DNA of 64,000 bases from assembly GCF_024172705.1 (NCBI RefSeq), contig NZ_CP092900.1, positions 552,119-616,118 of the forward strand. Direction: 5' to 3'. A program made the position numbers and the translations under genes. The DNA comes from Candidatus Comchoanobacter bicostacola (GTDB lineage: Bacteria > Pseudomonadota > Gammaproteobacteria > Comchoanobacterales > Comchoanobacteraceae). Below, piece after piece: positions 7,302 through 16,749 of the stretch (within the stretch, counting starts at the first letter, position 1; each line of letters begins with the position of its first letter). A model generated the notes under the pieces. It worked only from the letters and a program-made list of their open reading frames with translations, was not told the DNA's origin and did not search any database.

Positions 7302-9317
7302 ATGATTAAAGTACAACAAGAACAAACCCTTAAAGCTATACGTTACTTCCTAGAAAGAAATAGTGCACCAGATCAGACTGCAACCGGAGGCGCACCAGCT
7401 GCACCTAAAACAGAAGGCACTACATTAACGGACTCTACCAGCTCATTTGTAGATGTAGCTGCTGAGCACCCAGATGCATTGGCAGTATCTCCTGACCAAT
7501 CTACCTTCGCCTCGTTATTATATAACTTAATGCCTAGTGATGCTAAACAAATTGCTGAATCTGGTGACTTTACCCTTGAGCAGATCAAGCAAGCTCAGCA
7601 AATAGCGATACAAACCACTGCTTTACTTACCGACCAACTATTAGAAGTTGCTGCTCCTTTTAGACTAAATATAAGCACCAGCACACCAAAAGCAGGATCC
7701 GTAGTCAGTGATCGCACCCGTAAATATCAAGCCTTTATGAGAGAGAATAATTTAGACACAGTAGAGTTACCAGGTGTGCTAGAGGCGCTCGAACAGTTAA
7801 GTGATGCAGGCATAAAATTCAACTTATTTAAAAAAAGAGACAGTAACACGATATGCATTAACTGTGTAGGAACAGACATTAAGGGTGAAGATCATGGAAT
7901 CAGTATGGTCTTGGATTTGGACCCAAAAATGCCAGCTTTTTCTCTATTCGAAAACACTCTATATGCTTTCGCTATTAATGCTATAACAGAACATATATCA
8001 ACTTATGATAGCATACAGATTGTTGGGCACAGCCTCGGGTCCGCTACTGGAACGTTATTGGTTTCAGCAATGCTAGAACACCCTGAATTTGATAACAAGC
8101 GGATTAATATCTACCATTATCAAGGCGCTCCTCTATCTAAATTATTAGTGAGCAGAATAAATGAACAGCTTGAGGCAAAAGTCAATGTAATACTAAACTC
8201 CCTTGAGTGGCGTGTACAAGGCGACTTTATCAATACACTATGCAAAGATACTAGCCTTTACAGCCCACTAGTCGGAGATAAAATTACAACCAACCTAGTC
8301 TATTGCCCTAGCACACTAGCCAGTAGAATAGTGCCAACCAGCACACATGCTAAAACAGCAATAACGCAAAAAATTGATAAACCATTTGTGTTCAATATGA
8401 AAGACGGAGGGTTTAAGCTATTTCACGGAGCTAGTGGCGTAGATGAGTTTCATAAATTAGTAGACACCGGTGCCGAAGCCATCTTTGGAAAAACAGTCCA
8501 TTCAATAAAAAATTGGGTAATACTTCCAGTAGCAGGCCAAATAGCACAAATTCCATCCCAGTATTCAGCACCTGCGTTTACAGCATTGGGACTGTGTAGT
8601 AACATTTGTTCTACTGCAGCAAAAACAGCTAATGATCCAGTTGGAGCAGTATTCAAATGTTTCGACCCTAAGTTTATATCAGGTCTAACTGATGATGCAG
8701 CGGATGCTTATGGTGCAGTAAAAGATTTTTGCCATTACGTATCTATCTCTCCAGCCGGTGCTTCCCTGGCCTCACATAACGCTGCCACAAAGATTCAGTC
8801 AGCGTATAGAGGATATAAAGTTCATAAGAAAAAGAAAGCTGCTGCTATCAAGATTCAGTCAGTAGTTAGAATGCTTAACGCAAAAAAGGTAGTTGAAGCT
8901 AAGAAAAAATTGGCAGAGGATGCAAAAATTCAGGCTTTAAATGAAAAGGGCCTTGAGGCTGGGCAACAATTTAAACGAAAAAATGACGCTGCTATCAAGA
9001 TTCAGTCAGTAGTTAGAAGAATGCTTAAAGCAAGAAATACAGTTAAAGCGATGAAAGCAAAAAATCATGCTGAGGTATTAAAAATAAAAGCAAAGTTTAA
9101 AGGGTTTAAAACTTGGCTTAAATACCTACTATCCCAAACTTGGAAGCTACTCCGTGGGTTCTTCACATTTAAGTTCCTAAGCGGGAAAACAGGCATACAA
9201 AGCTATAAAGATTACAAAAAATCACAAGTAATTGCGACCTGTAAGAAACAAGGTCTGATTTACAGTACAGATCAAAAAGTTAGCAGAAAAGATCCTGCAC
9301 CAATCATTTCTAAATAA
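7302..9317 (+). CDS. Lipase-like alpha/beta hydrolase with calmodulin-type IQ motifs, candidate effector
   Basis: 671 residues, no signal peptide. The N-terminal 60 residues are Ala/Thr/Pro-rich. The middle (about 125-310) resembles a class 3 lipase: a buried strand IQIVGHSLGSATG gives a nucleophile elbow GHSLG with Ser244, and a later GDFIN could hold the acid and a downstream His (FHGASG or EFHKL) the base; the last two are inference. From residue 494 there are three IQ motifs: ATKIQSAYRGYKVHKKKK (about 495-512), AIKIQSVVRMLNAKK (about 515-529) and AIKIQSVVRRMLKAR (about 564-578). A basic, amphipathic C-terminus follows. IQ motifs bind calmodulin or related light chains in eukaryotes, so host activation of the hydrolase is a reasonable hypothesis. 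Its own strong promoter and lack of operon partners fit an accessory gene. Confidence 0.75.
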   Translation: MIKVQQEQTLKAIRYFLERNSAPDQTATGGAPAAPKTEGTTLTDSTSSFVDVAAEHPDALAVSPDQSTFASLLYNLMPSDAKQIAESGDFTLEQIKQAQQIAIQTTALLTDQLLEVAAPFRLNISTSTPKAGSVVSDRTRKYQAFMRENNLDTVELPGVLEALEQLSDAGIKFNLFKKRDSNTICINCVGTDIKGEDHGISMVLDLDPKMPAFSLFENTLYAFAINAITEHISTYDSIQIVGHSLGSATGTLLVSAMLEHPEFDNKRINIYHYQGAPLSKLLVSRINEQLEAKVNVILNSLEWRVQGDFINTLCKDTSLYSPLVGDKITTNLVYCPSTLASRIVPTSTHAKTAITQKIDKPFVFNMKDGGFKLFHGASGVDEFHKLVDTGAEAIFGKTVHSIKNWVILPVAGQIAQIPSQYSAPAFTALGLCSNICSTAAKTANDPVGAVFKCFDPKFISGLTDDAADAYGAVKDFCHYVSISPAGASLASHNAATKIQSAYRGYKVHKKKKAAAIKIQSVVRMLNAKKVVEAKKKLAEDAKIQALNEKGLEAGQQFKRKNDAAIKIQSVVRRMLKARNTVKAMKAKNHAEVLKIKAKFKGFKTWLKYLLSQTWKLLRGFFTFKFLSGKTGIQSYKDYKKSQVIATCKKQGLIYSTDQKVSRKDPAPIISK

Positions 9318-9462
9318 GCACCTATTAAAGCTAAGCATAGGCTACTTCCTGCCTTGCTTGGCTTTTGCTAATAACAGGTTGATCAAAACACTTTAAAGCA
9401 TCATGCACTAAAAGTCTTATTTGATCGCTAGTAATGACAATATGATTTAACACAACTTTTTC

Positions 9463-9490
9463 TTGCAATGCAGAAAAATGATGTTAAAAT
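9463..9490 (+). promoter_or_regulatory. Probable sigma-70 promoter of rpsU-dnaG-rpoD
   Basis: TTGCAA (9463-9468), 16-bp spacer, TAAAAT (9485-9490), 29 bp before the rpsU ATG. It is the best match in the 200-bp gap and sits where the macromolecular synthesis operon promoter is expected. Confidence 0.55.
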
Positions 9491-9519
9491 AGTTTCAACT
9501 AATTAAGGTAACTATATTT

Positions 9520-9789
9520 ATGGCAAGTATTGATGTAAGTCGGTTTGGCGGAAACCCAATCCCAGCTCTCAAAAAATTAAAAAGAATCTATGAGCGTCAA
9601 AACAGCACAGGCGGCTTTAAATCTGGTGGCAGACACATTAAACAAAGCGTCAAAAATCGCCAAAGTAGAATTGCTGCTAAGAAAAGAAGCGACAAACAGA
9701 GCTTAATTGAAGCTAGACACATTAAAGATACCTCAAGAAGAAATAGACACCTGACCATTAAACAAATCTTGGCATTGCTCAACCAATAA
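9520..9789 (+). CDS. rpsU: Divergent, extended ribosomal protein S21
   Basis: 89 residues, very basic. It sits directly upstream of dnaG and rpoD, the place of rpsU in gammaproteobacteria. The N-terminal half fits S21 in outline: a short strand, then NPIPALKKLKRIYERQ like the S21 helix with ALRRFKR. It is longer than E. coli S21 (71) because of about 20 extra C-terminal residues. S21 assists mRNA start-site selection on the 30S subunit. Position plus basic helical character support the call; sequence identity is low, so another small RNA-binding protein is possible. dnaG follows after 3 bp. Confidence 0.65.
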   Translation: MASIDVSRFGGNPIPALKKLKRIYERQNSTGGFKSGGRHIKQSVKNRQSRIAAKKRSDKQSLIEARHIKDTSRRNRHLTIKQILALLNQ

Positions 9790-9792
9790 ATC

Positions 9793-11457
9793 ATGAGTAA
9801 TGAACCAGGTGGCTCGCTTATCCAGGCAGTTATAGATGCTTCAGACATTATCTCAGAAGTCTCTAAACACGTTCAGCTCAAGCCAAAGAACAATGAGTAT
9901 ACAGCCTGCTGCCCTTTCCACCAAGAAGACACCCCTTCCTTTTATGTAAACCCAAGCAAACGTTTATTTTATTGCTTTGGATGCCAGGCGGGAGGCAATG
10001 TCATTAATTTTAGAGCAATGATATCTGGCTTACAATTCAAAGACGCCCTGGGGGCTCTTGCTCACGAGCTAAATATCACGCATACACAAAACAATAAGAA
10101 CAAAGCACAAGAAACCCTTAAGACAGCTTCAAAGCTTTACCAAAGCCAATTAAAATCCACTCCTGAAGCTATAAGATACCTGTCAGATAGAGGCATTTCT
10201 CAAACCAGCATTGAACAATTCGAGCTCGGATTCACTCCAGATGAATGGCGCACAATAACCAATCACTCATTCATTAAAAAACAAGATGCACTAGACTCAG
10301 GCCTGATCATTCAAAAAGAGTCTAACACCTATGATCGCTTTAGAAACAGAATCACATTCCCCATAAGAGATCACCGAGGGTCACTGTGTGGCCTCGGTGG
10401 CCGAGTCATCAATGATGACAAGCCAAAATATCTTAACTCACCTGAAACCGAACTTTATCATAAAGGCAAGATACTATATGGACTCAACCAAGCTATTAGA
10501 AAAAATGCAAAACGTATTATTGTGGTGGAAGGCTATCTAGATGTTATTACCCTACACCAAGCTGGGTTTGAAGGAGGGGTTGCAGCACTCGGCACTGCCT
10601 TTACCACAGAGCACTTTGACCTAATCTGCCCCTATGCAACAGACCTGATTTTTTGCTTTGATGGCGATAGAGCTGGACATAGCGCAGCTAGAAAAGCCTT
10701 TGATGTATTGCTACCCAAACTTCGCGATCAAGTCGCCTGTTTTTTTGTATTTCTAAATGACGGCGAAGATCCAGATAGCATCATCAGCCAGCAAGGACCA
10801 GAAGCCTTCCAAGATAGACTGACCCAAGCTATGGGGTTCTCAGACTATTTAAAGAAAATTGCTACTGATGATCTGAACGCAAATAATATAGAGCACCAAG
10901 CACAAATCATTAAAAACTCAGCACACCTACTCAAGCAGATGCCTGACTCAATCTACAGCCGCCTCATCAAAAAAGACTTACAAATTAAAATACCTACAAA
11001 TAACACACCTAAGGTGCCAACCCACAATGACAGCACCCACAAACACATCAAGCGATTAATTGAACTAATCTGCTCTAATAAAAAAACGTTAAAAGACAAT
11101 CAAGCAGCATTAGAAAAGATCACTCACTACTTACCACCAATCATACAGAACACTATACAAACATTGAACAAACACCCAGAAACCAGTCTTGCAGAAATTT
11201 ACGCTATGCATAATATCCAATACCTCCCGAGTAAGTGTGTAACTGATAGTGATAGCACAGCAGCAACCACCGAGCTTAGTGATCTACTATCTCACTTTTG
11301 CAACAACTATCTTTCAGAGCAAATTAAACAGCTATCCCACCAGGCACAACATAATTCATTAACGCCTACTGACCAGCAAAAACTTCTTTCCTTGCTTCAA
11401 GAGAAGAAACACTTGAAAAAAATAAAAATAATACTAGCCTTGAATGCAAATTCATGA
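9793..11457 (+). CDS. dnaG: DNA primase
   Basis: 554 residues. It makes RNA primers for replication. The CHC2 zinc-binding domain has Cys40, His43, Cys61 and Cys64 (CPFH and CFGC). The RNA polymerase core has YLNSPET and the Toprim motifs VVEGYLDV with Glu246 and FCFDGDRAG with Asp290 and Asp292. The C-terminal helicase-binding region is present but poorly conserved. It is somewhat shorter than E. coli DnaG (581). Part of rpsU-dnaG-rpoD, with very short spacers. Confidence 0.97.
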   Translation: MSNEPGGSLIQAVIDASDIISEVSKHVQLKPKNNEYTACCPFHQEDTPSFYVNPSKRLFYCFGCQAGGNVINFRAMISGLQFKDALGALAHELNITHTQNNKNKAQETLKTASKLYQSQLKSTPEAIRYLSDRGISQTSIEQFELGFTPDEWRTITNHSFIKKQDALDSGLIIQKESNTYDRFRNRITFPIRDHRGSLCGLGGRVINDDKPKYLNSPETELYHKGKILYGLNQAIRKNAKRIIVVEGYLDVITLHQAGFEGGVAALGTAFTTEHFDLICPYATDLIFCFDGDRAGHSAARKAFDVLLPKLRDQVACFFVFLNDGEDPDSIISQQGPEAFQDRLTQAMGFSDYLKKIATDDLNANNIEHQAQIIKNSAHLLKQMPDSIYSRLIKKDLQIKIPTNNTPKVPTHNDSTHKHIKRLIELICSNKKTLKDNQAALEKITHYLPPIIQNTIQTLNKHPETSLAEIYAMHNIQYLPSKCVTDSDSTAATTELSDLLSHFCNNYLSEQIKQLSHQAQHNSLTPTDQQKLLSLLQEKKHLKKIKIILALNANS

Positions 11458-11489
11458 TTAAATTCAATTAAGTTTAAATAATAGATCTT

Positions 11490-13187
11490 ATGAGCGAAAA
11501 CGATTCACGAAACCTTGGAATAAACTTTGAGTATGATGGGAGCAGCAACCTTCCAGTAAACAATGAAAAAGCCAAACCTGCAGACCGAGGCGACGATACC
11601 GTTCTAATTTACATGCAAGACATGGCAAAGGTGTCATTGCTTAAGCGCAAAGATGAAATAAGAATTGCTATGAAAATTGAACAAGGAACTAAGCTTGTTC
11701 ACGATGCAATCGTTCAGTTCCCCTTTGTAATTGAACACATCCTTGACCAATATGCCACCCTTAAACACACAGAAGATGAAAATGAAAATGAAAAGCCAGA
11801 CTTCTCTTCATTGATTAACTCAACCTATGACCCTAATGACCCGCTAGAAGAAATCGTAGACCCAGAAGCGCCACTCTCTAAAAGTAAAAAAGAAGATGAA
11901 GTCGAGAGCGTAGAAAGCATCACAGAAAACGAAGACACTGAGCTACAAACTGATCCACTAGAAAAAATTGATGTAAACCTAGTTATTGAAACGCTCGACA
12001 AAATTCATCAAGCTTATGATGACCTGAAACAACATCAAGCACAAAATAAAAACACCCAAAAAAATAAAGAAGAGATCAAAGACCTTTTTGCATATCTTAA
12101 ACTATCTAATAGAACTATAAGACACTGCACCAAGAAAATAAAAGACACTCAAAAATTAATTAAACAATTAGATAGCGAAGTCTTACAGATATTTAACAAA
12201 AAGCTACGCATTCCCAAAAAAGCATTACTAGAACACTTCAGAAATAATGAGACAAGCTACGAATGGGTTGAGAAAATTAAACAAGCCCACCCTGAATCTG
12301 AAAATAAAATAGACAGCTACAAGTCACAAACAAAGCGAATTGTTAAGCAATACAATCAAATTTCTAAAGAATTTGATCAAAGCATCCAAGAGATTAGAGC
12401 TATCATTAAAGAAATTACCCACGGTGAAATGGTCACTCGCCAAGCAAAAGACGAGATGATTGAAGCCAACCTTAGACTCGTTATCTCATTAGCAAAGCGC
12501 TTTACCAATCGAGGTCTTCAATTCTTAGACCTAATTCAAGAAGGCAATATTGGACTCATGAAGGCCGTTGATAAATTTGAATGGCGCCGTGGGTTTAAAT
12601 TCTCTACCTACGCAACATGGTGGATCCGACAAGCGATCACCCGCGCTATTGCCGATCAGGCACGAACCATTCGAATCCCTGTTCACATGATCGAGACCAT
12701 CAATAAGCTGCACCGCCTTCAAAGAGATATTATGCAAAAAACAGGCAAAGAAGCCTCATTAGAAGAGCTCAGTAAACTCATGGAAATGCCTATTGAAAAA
12801 ATTGTCAAGATTATGAAAATATCTGAGCCAGTCTCAACTGAAACCCCTATTGGCGACAATAAAGATGAAGGCGGATCATTCTTAAGTGAGTTCATGGAAG
12901 ACAAAAGTGACACACCAGTTGATAACTCTATGAAATCAGCGCTTCATGAATCTATTGTCGAAATGCTTGAAGGGCTAACGCCTAGAGAAGCAAAGGTGCT
13001 CAGAATGAGATTTGGTTTGAAAATGAATACAGATCATACACTAGAAGAAGTCGGTAAACAATTTGATGTAACACGAGAACGCATCCGTCAAATTGAAGCA
13101 AAAGCATTAAGAAAACTAAGACACCCTAGCAGGTCTCAAAAGCTAGAAAGTTTCAGAGACATGGGAGATATCGACGAACAGGAGTAA
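11490..13187 (+). CDS. rpoD: RNA polymerase primary sigma factor (sigma-70), lacking region 1.1
   Basis: 565 residues. Region 1.2 begins at about residue 37 ([21 protein letters not shown]), with only a short unrelated leader in place of the roughly 80-residue autoinhibitory region 1.1 of E. coli sigma-70. The non-conserved region is charged. Region 2 is strongly conserved ([48 protein letters not shown]), then region 3 (IRIPVHM) and region 4 ([20 protein letters not shown]). It should recognise normal TTGACA/TATAAT promoters, which occur in this window. Last gene of the rpsU-dnaG-rpoD block. Confidence 0.97.
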   Translation: MSENDSRNLGINFEYDGSSNLPVNNEKAKPADRGDDTVLIYMQDMAKVSLLKRKDEIRIAMKIEQGTKLVHDAIVQFPFVIEHILDQYATLKHTEDENENEKPDFSSLINSTYDPNDPLEEIVDPEAPLSKSKKEDEVESVESITENEDTELQTDPLEKIDVNLVIETLDKIHQAYDDLKQHQAQNKNTQKNKEEIKDLFAYLKLSNRTIRHCTKKIKDTQKLIKQLDSEVLQIFNKKLRIPKKALLEHFRNNETSYEWVEKIKQAHPESENKIDSYKSQTKRIVKQYNQISKEFDQSIQEIRAIIKEITHGEMVTRQAKDEMIEANLRLVISLAKRFTNRGLQFLDLIQEGNIGLMKAVDKFEWRRGFKFSTYATWWIRQAITRAIADQARTIRIPVHMIETINKLHRLQRDIMQKTGKEASLEELSKLMEMPIEKIVKIMKISEPVSTETPIGDNKDEGGSFLSEFMEDKSDTPVDNSMKSALHESIVEMLEGLTPREAKVLRMRFGLKMNTDHTLEEVGKQFDVTRERIRQIEAKALRKLRHPSRSQKLESFRDMGDIDEQE

Positions 13188-13239
13188 TCCCTTGTGTTCT
13201 ATACAGATTAATGATAGCCTAAACAGGCTTATAGCTTAA

Positions 13240-13323
13240 GCCGGAGTGGCGAAATTGGTAGACGCGCTAGACTCAAAATCTGGTAGGGTTTTCCCTGTGT
13301 CGGTTCGAGTCCGACCTCCGGCA
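13240..13323 (+). tRNA. tRNA-Leu, anticodon CAA
   Basis: The acceptor stem GCCGGAG pairs with CTCCGGC at the end, followed by discriminator A at 13323. The anticodon stem CTAGA/TCTGG encloses loop CTCAAAA with anticodon CAA at 13274-13276, which reads UUG. It has the long variable arm of class II tRNAs and a GGTTCGAGTCC T arm. The sequence after the discriminator is TGT, so CCA is not encoded and must be added by a nucleotidyltransferase. Confidence 0.95.
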
Positions 13324-13348
13324 TGTTCTTGTTTAAATTGAGTGTAAA

Positions 13349-16000
13349 ATGAATCCTAAAAATGCCATTGCTAGAAGAATGATTTTCCTAAGCATCACGC
13401 TTCTTATAGCTCTGATATATGCCCTACCTAACTTATATCCCAATGTCGCTGTTGTGCAAGTTACATCAGAACAGATTCAAACGGAGCAAATCAACATACT
13501 CCTAAACCAACACTCAATCAACTATCAATGGATCAACCCTGAAGCCATAGGATTCGAGAGCGTTGAATCTCAAATGCAAGCTAATGACATATTGTCTAAC
13601 GCCCAAATACCAGATCATAGCTTTGCTATAAACTTACAATCAGCTACACCTAGCTGGCTGAGTGTATTTGGTGCAGAGCCCATGAAATTAGGCCTTGATT
13701 TGCAGGGCGGCGTACATTTTTTACTCCATGTACAAGAAAACACTCCAGAAACCACTGATGCCGAGATTAGCAAAATTGAGAACCTACTCATGGATGAAGG
13801 CATTCGTTACGATCATGTTCAGTTTTCAGGCGCAACCTACTTAGCACAAATAAAAGCAGAAAAAGACATACAGCGTGCAAAGATACTTATTGAATCAAGC
13901 TTCAATACTCAGGCAAACATGACATCATCTAGTCTTTCTTGGACAAACACTTCAGAAGATCGAGAACTACAAAGAGAGTATGCTATTGAACAAACGATCC
14001 AGTCACTTGAGAACAGGATCAATGAACTGGGTATTAGCGAAGCTCAAATTGCACGCCAAGGTTTAGAATACATCAGTATTGACCTACCTGGGGTACAAGA
14101 TATCGCTTATGCAAAAAAAATTATTGGTAAAACCGCAACCCTTAGGTTCCACCTAGTCAGCCCATCTGCACAAACCGATGAAAGGGTCTATGACCAACAT
14201 GGAAATGCCTACCCTTTAGAACCAAAAGCCATATTATCAGGTAATGAAATAATTTATGCTAATGCGCGCATGGAGCAGATGAGACCCGTTGTTGATATTA
14301 AGCTTAACGGTAAAGCCCACAACTTTTATGACCAAACTGCTGCTAGTGTTGGCCAGCCATTAGCTGTGGTCTACAGTGAACTCAAAAAAATTGAAGAGAG
14401 CTATATCAATGAAGAACAGGTCATTAGTGCGCCTGTAATACGTCAACCGCTTGGAGATAGCTTTTTCATCCAGGGACTCAGCAGCTTTGAGGAAGCACAA
14501 GATCTAGCCTTGCTTTTAAGATCAGGCGCGCTTGCAGCTCCAGTAGAGTTTGTAGAAGAAACCATTATTGGTCCATCACTGGGTGAAGACAATATTCAAA
14601 AAGGTATCTTATCTCTTGCTATAGGCACACTTTGTGTATCTGCCTTTATGGCCTATTACTATGGCGCGCTTGGCATGATTGCAAACATTGCGCTCTACAT
14701 GAATGTTATTATCACCTTAGCATGCTTGTCTATTATTGGCGCAACACTCACACTACCGGGCATTGCTGGAATTGTATTATCTGTTGGGATGGCTGTAGAT
14801 GCCAATGTATTAATCAATGAACGAATTCGTGAAGAATACGATAAGAAAAAATCGCTACGCACCATACTCAACAAAGGATATGACAACGCTTTATCTGCTA
14901 TAGTTGATGCAAACATCACTACTTTACTGGTCACATTAGTTCTATTTTTCATGGGCTCTGGTGCCATTAAAGGTTTTGCAGTGACCACTTCTATCGGGAT
15001 TTTGATATCTATCTTTACCGCCGTTTATGCAACTCGAATTATCAGCACCTATTTAATTGACAAAAATATATTAACCTCCTTTGGCAATAATAGAATGTGG
15101 TTTAAAAACATACCCCAAATAGCCTTCATGAAAATAAGACACAAAACATTTTTATTTTCTTCAGTATTGTTGGGCGCATCAATCCTGCTCATCCCTCTTA
15201 GAGGATTAAACCTAGGATTAGACTTCACTGGAGGAACACAGGTCGTCTTAGAATTTGCGCAAGATACCAATCAGGCACAAATCAACAGCATCTTACATAA
15301 ACACAACATTACTGATGCACAGATTCAAACCTATGGCAGTAGTAATGTATTTATTATTAAAAGCGCTAATGCTGCAAAGCTCACTAAAACTACGCTTGCG
15401 GCTATTACCCAAGACTTACCGGGTAGCAAGGTACTGCAAAATGAATTTATTGGGCCCCAGGTTGGCCAAAAAATGTTAAGCACTGGAATAATTGCAATCC
15501 TATGCTCTTTGCTAATCAGTTTATTTTACGTCACCATTCGCTTTGACTTAAGGTTCGCTATTAGTGCCATCATTTCACTCATCCATGACCCAATCCTAAT
15601 CTTAGGTCTATTCTCATTATTCCAGATAGAATTTAATTTAATTGCATTAGCAGCAATACTTACAACTTTAGGCTATTCAATTAATGATACTATAGTCGTC
15701 TATGACCGTGTACGTGAGTCCATGAAAAATGACACCCGTATTTCAACAACTCAAGCCTTGGATAACGGCATAAACCAGACACTGTCTCGTACCATATTAA
15801 CATCAGGACTCACATTGTCAGTAGTCATCTCACTCTATCTGTTTAGTGGCACATACCTGCATGGTTTTTCCATTGCTTTTGCAATTGGGATTATTATTGG
15901 CACCTATTCATCTATTTATGTTGCAGGCGCATTAGCACTTAAACTAGGCCTGAAGCGCGAACACATCATAACCCCTATCAATAACGAGGCCATATCATGA
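13349..16000 (+). CDS. secDF: Protein translocase subunit SecD-SecF fusion
   Basis: 883 residues. SecD and SecF use the proton gradient to pull exported proteins through SecYEG. The SecD half has an N-terminal membrane helix (LITLLIALIYALPNLYP type), GLDLQGGVHFLLHV, a large periplasmic domain, and a C-terminal membrane block with GMAVDANVLINERIREE. The SecF half starts near residue 588: GLDFTGGTQVVLEF and GYSINDTIVVYDRVRE. In most gammaproteobacteria these are two genes; here one continuous frame joins them with a short linker. No yajC lies beside it. suhB overlaps its end by 4 bp, so the two are probably co-transcribed. Confidence 0.95.
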   Translation: MNPKNAIARRMIFLSITLLIALIYALPNLYPNVAVVQVTSEQIQTEQINILLNQHSINYQWINPEAIGFESVESQMQANDILSNAQIPDHSFAINLQSATPSWLSVFGAEPMKLGLDLQGGVHFLLHVQENTPETTDAEISKIENLLMDEGIRYDHVQFSGATYLAQIKAEKDIQRAKILIESSFNTQANMTSSSLSWTNTSEDRELQREYAIEQTIQSLENRINELGISEAQIARQGLEYISIDLPGVQDIAYAKKIIGKTATLRFHLVSPSAQTDERVYDQHGNAYPLEPKAILSGNEIIYANARMEQMRPVVDIKLNGKAHNFYDQTAASVGQPLAVVYSELKKIEESYINEEQVISAPVIRQPLGDSFFIQGLSSFEEAQDLALLLRSGALAAPVEFVEETIIGPSLGEDNIQKGILSLAIGTLCVSAFMAYYYGALGMIANIALYMNVIITLACLSIIGATLTLPGIAGIVLSVGMAVDANVLINERIREEYDKKKSLRTILNKGYDNALSAIVDANITTLLVTLVLFFMGSGAIKGFAVTTSIGILISIFTAVYATRIISTYLIDKNILTSFGNNRMWFKNIPQIAFMKIRHKTFLFSSVLLGASILLIPLRGLNLGLDFTGGTQVVLEFAQDTNQAQINSILHKHNITDAQIQTYGSSNVFIIKSANAAKLTKTTLAAITQDLPGSKVLQNEFIGPQVGQKMLSTGIIAILCSLLISLFYVTIRFDLRFAISAIISLIHDPILILGLFSLFQIEFNLIALAAILTTLGYSINDTIVVYDRVRESMKNDTRISTTQALDNGINQTLSRTILTSGLTLSVVISLYLFSGTYLHGFSIAFAIGIIIGTYSSIYVAGALALKLGLKREHIITPINNEAIS

Positions 16001-16749
16001 ACTATAACGCAATGCAAAATAAAGTATTTAAAGAAATAAGAGCGTGCTGCCAACATCTCCTTCAAGCCTATGATAAGCTAGGGAATAGCTTTATTGCACA
16101 AGAAAAAAGAGCCTCATTTACTCAACGTATTGATCAAGATTTACAAAGTGAACTGATTTCAATACTCAGCCAGACATATAAAGACCATGTATTTGTCGCA
16201 GAGGAACCTGATGAAAACGCCAGCCAAGAAATGATTGATGCTGAACATGTATGGGTAATAGACCCCATTGATGGCAGCCATAATTTTGCCAATCATATAC
16301 CCTTTTTTGCTATATCCATTTGTTATTACTATGAAGGAATAGCAAGCGTTGCCTGGGTATACGATCCTATTCATGACGAGCTTTTTACTGCTATAGAGGG
16401 AAGAGGAGCTACTTTAAATCAAAAGAGAATTCGCTGCAGCTTACAAAGCCAACCATCTGAGACGATATGCGGACTAGAGCTTCGCAAACCATCTCAAATT
16501 AACGATCTTCCAAGCTTGGTTGCAACACAAAGAAAAATGGGCGCTACAGCACTTACTTTATGCTACGTAGCATCCGGTCGATTTGACATGGCCATCTGCG
16601 AACGACCCAGGATTTGGGATTATGCTGCTGGCGCACTTATTGCAAAAGAGGCTGGAGCAATCATCACTAACGAAAAACAGCAGCCCTATTCTGAACAAGA
16701 TCAATTTTTATTAGTTGGGAATGGAAAACTAATCAAGAACACTCTATGA
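15997..16749 (+). CDS. suhB: Inositol monophosphatase family protein (SuhB)
   Basis: 250 residues. Metal-dependent phosphatase fold: Glu69-Glu70 (FVAEEPDE), Asp89 to Asp92 in WVIDPIDGSHNFANHIPFF, and the C-terminal WDYAAGALIAKEAGA all match the catalytic motifs. The usual Thr in DGTxNF is Ser here. In E. coli SuhB also acts in rRNA antitermination; a metabolic role on inositol or other sugar phosphates is the alternative. It overlaps secDF upstream and trmJ downstream by 4 bp, which indicates one transcript. Confidence 0.85.
   Translation: MNYNAMQNKVFKEIRACCQHLLQAYDKLGNSFIAQEKRASFTQRIDQDLQSELISILSQTYKDHVFVAEEPDENASQEMIDAEHVWVIDPIDGSHNFANHIPFFAISICYYYEGIASVAWVYDPIHDELFTAIEGRGATLNQKRIRCSLQSQPSETICGLELRKPSQINDLPSLVATQRKMGATALTLCYVASGRFDMAICERPRIWDYAAGALIAKEAGAIITNEKQQPYSEQDQFLLVGNGKLIKNTL

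Noticed and set aside
9331-9480. Open minus-strand frame of about 50 codons upstream of rpsU
   Set aside because: No ATG, starts only at TTG or GTG, no ribosome binding site, and it covers the likely rpsU promoter on the other strand.
13216-13229. Hairpin AGCCT-AAAC-AGGCT after rpoD as terminator
   Set aside because: Only five pairs and no run of T after it; probably fortuitous.
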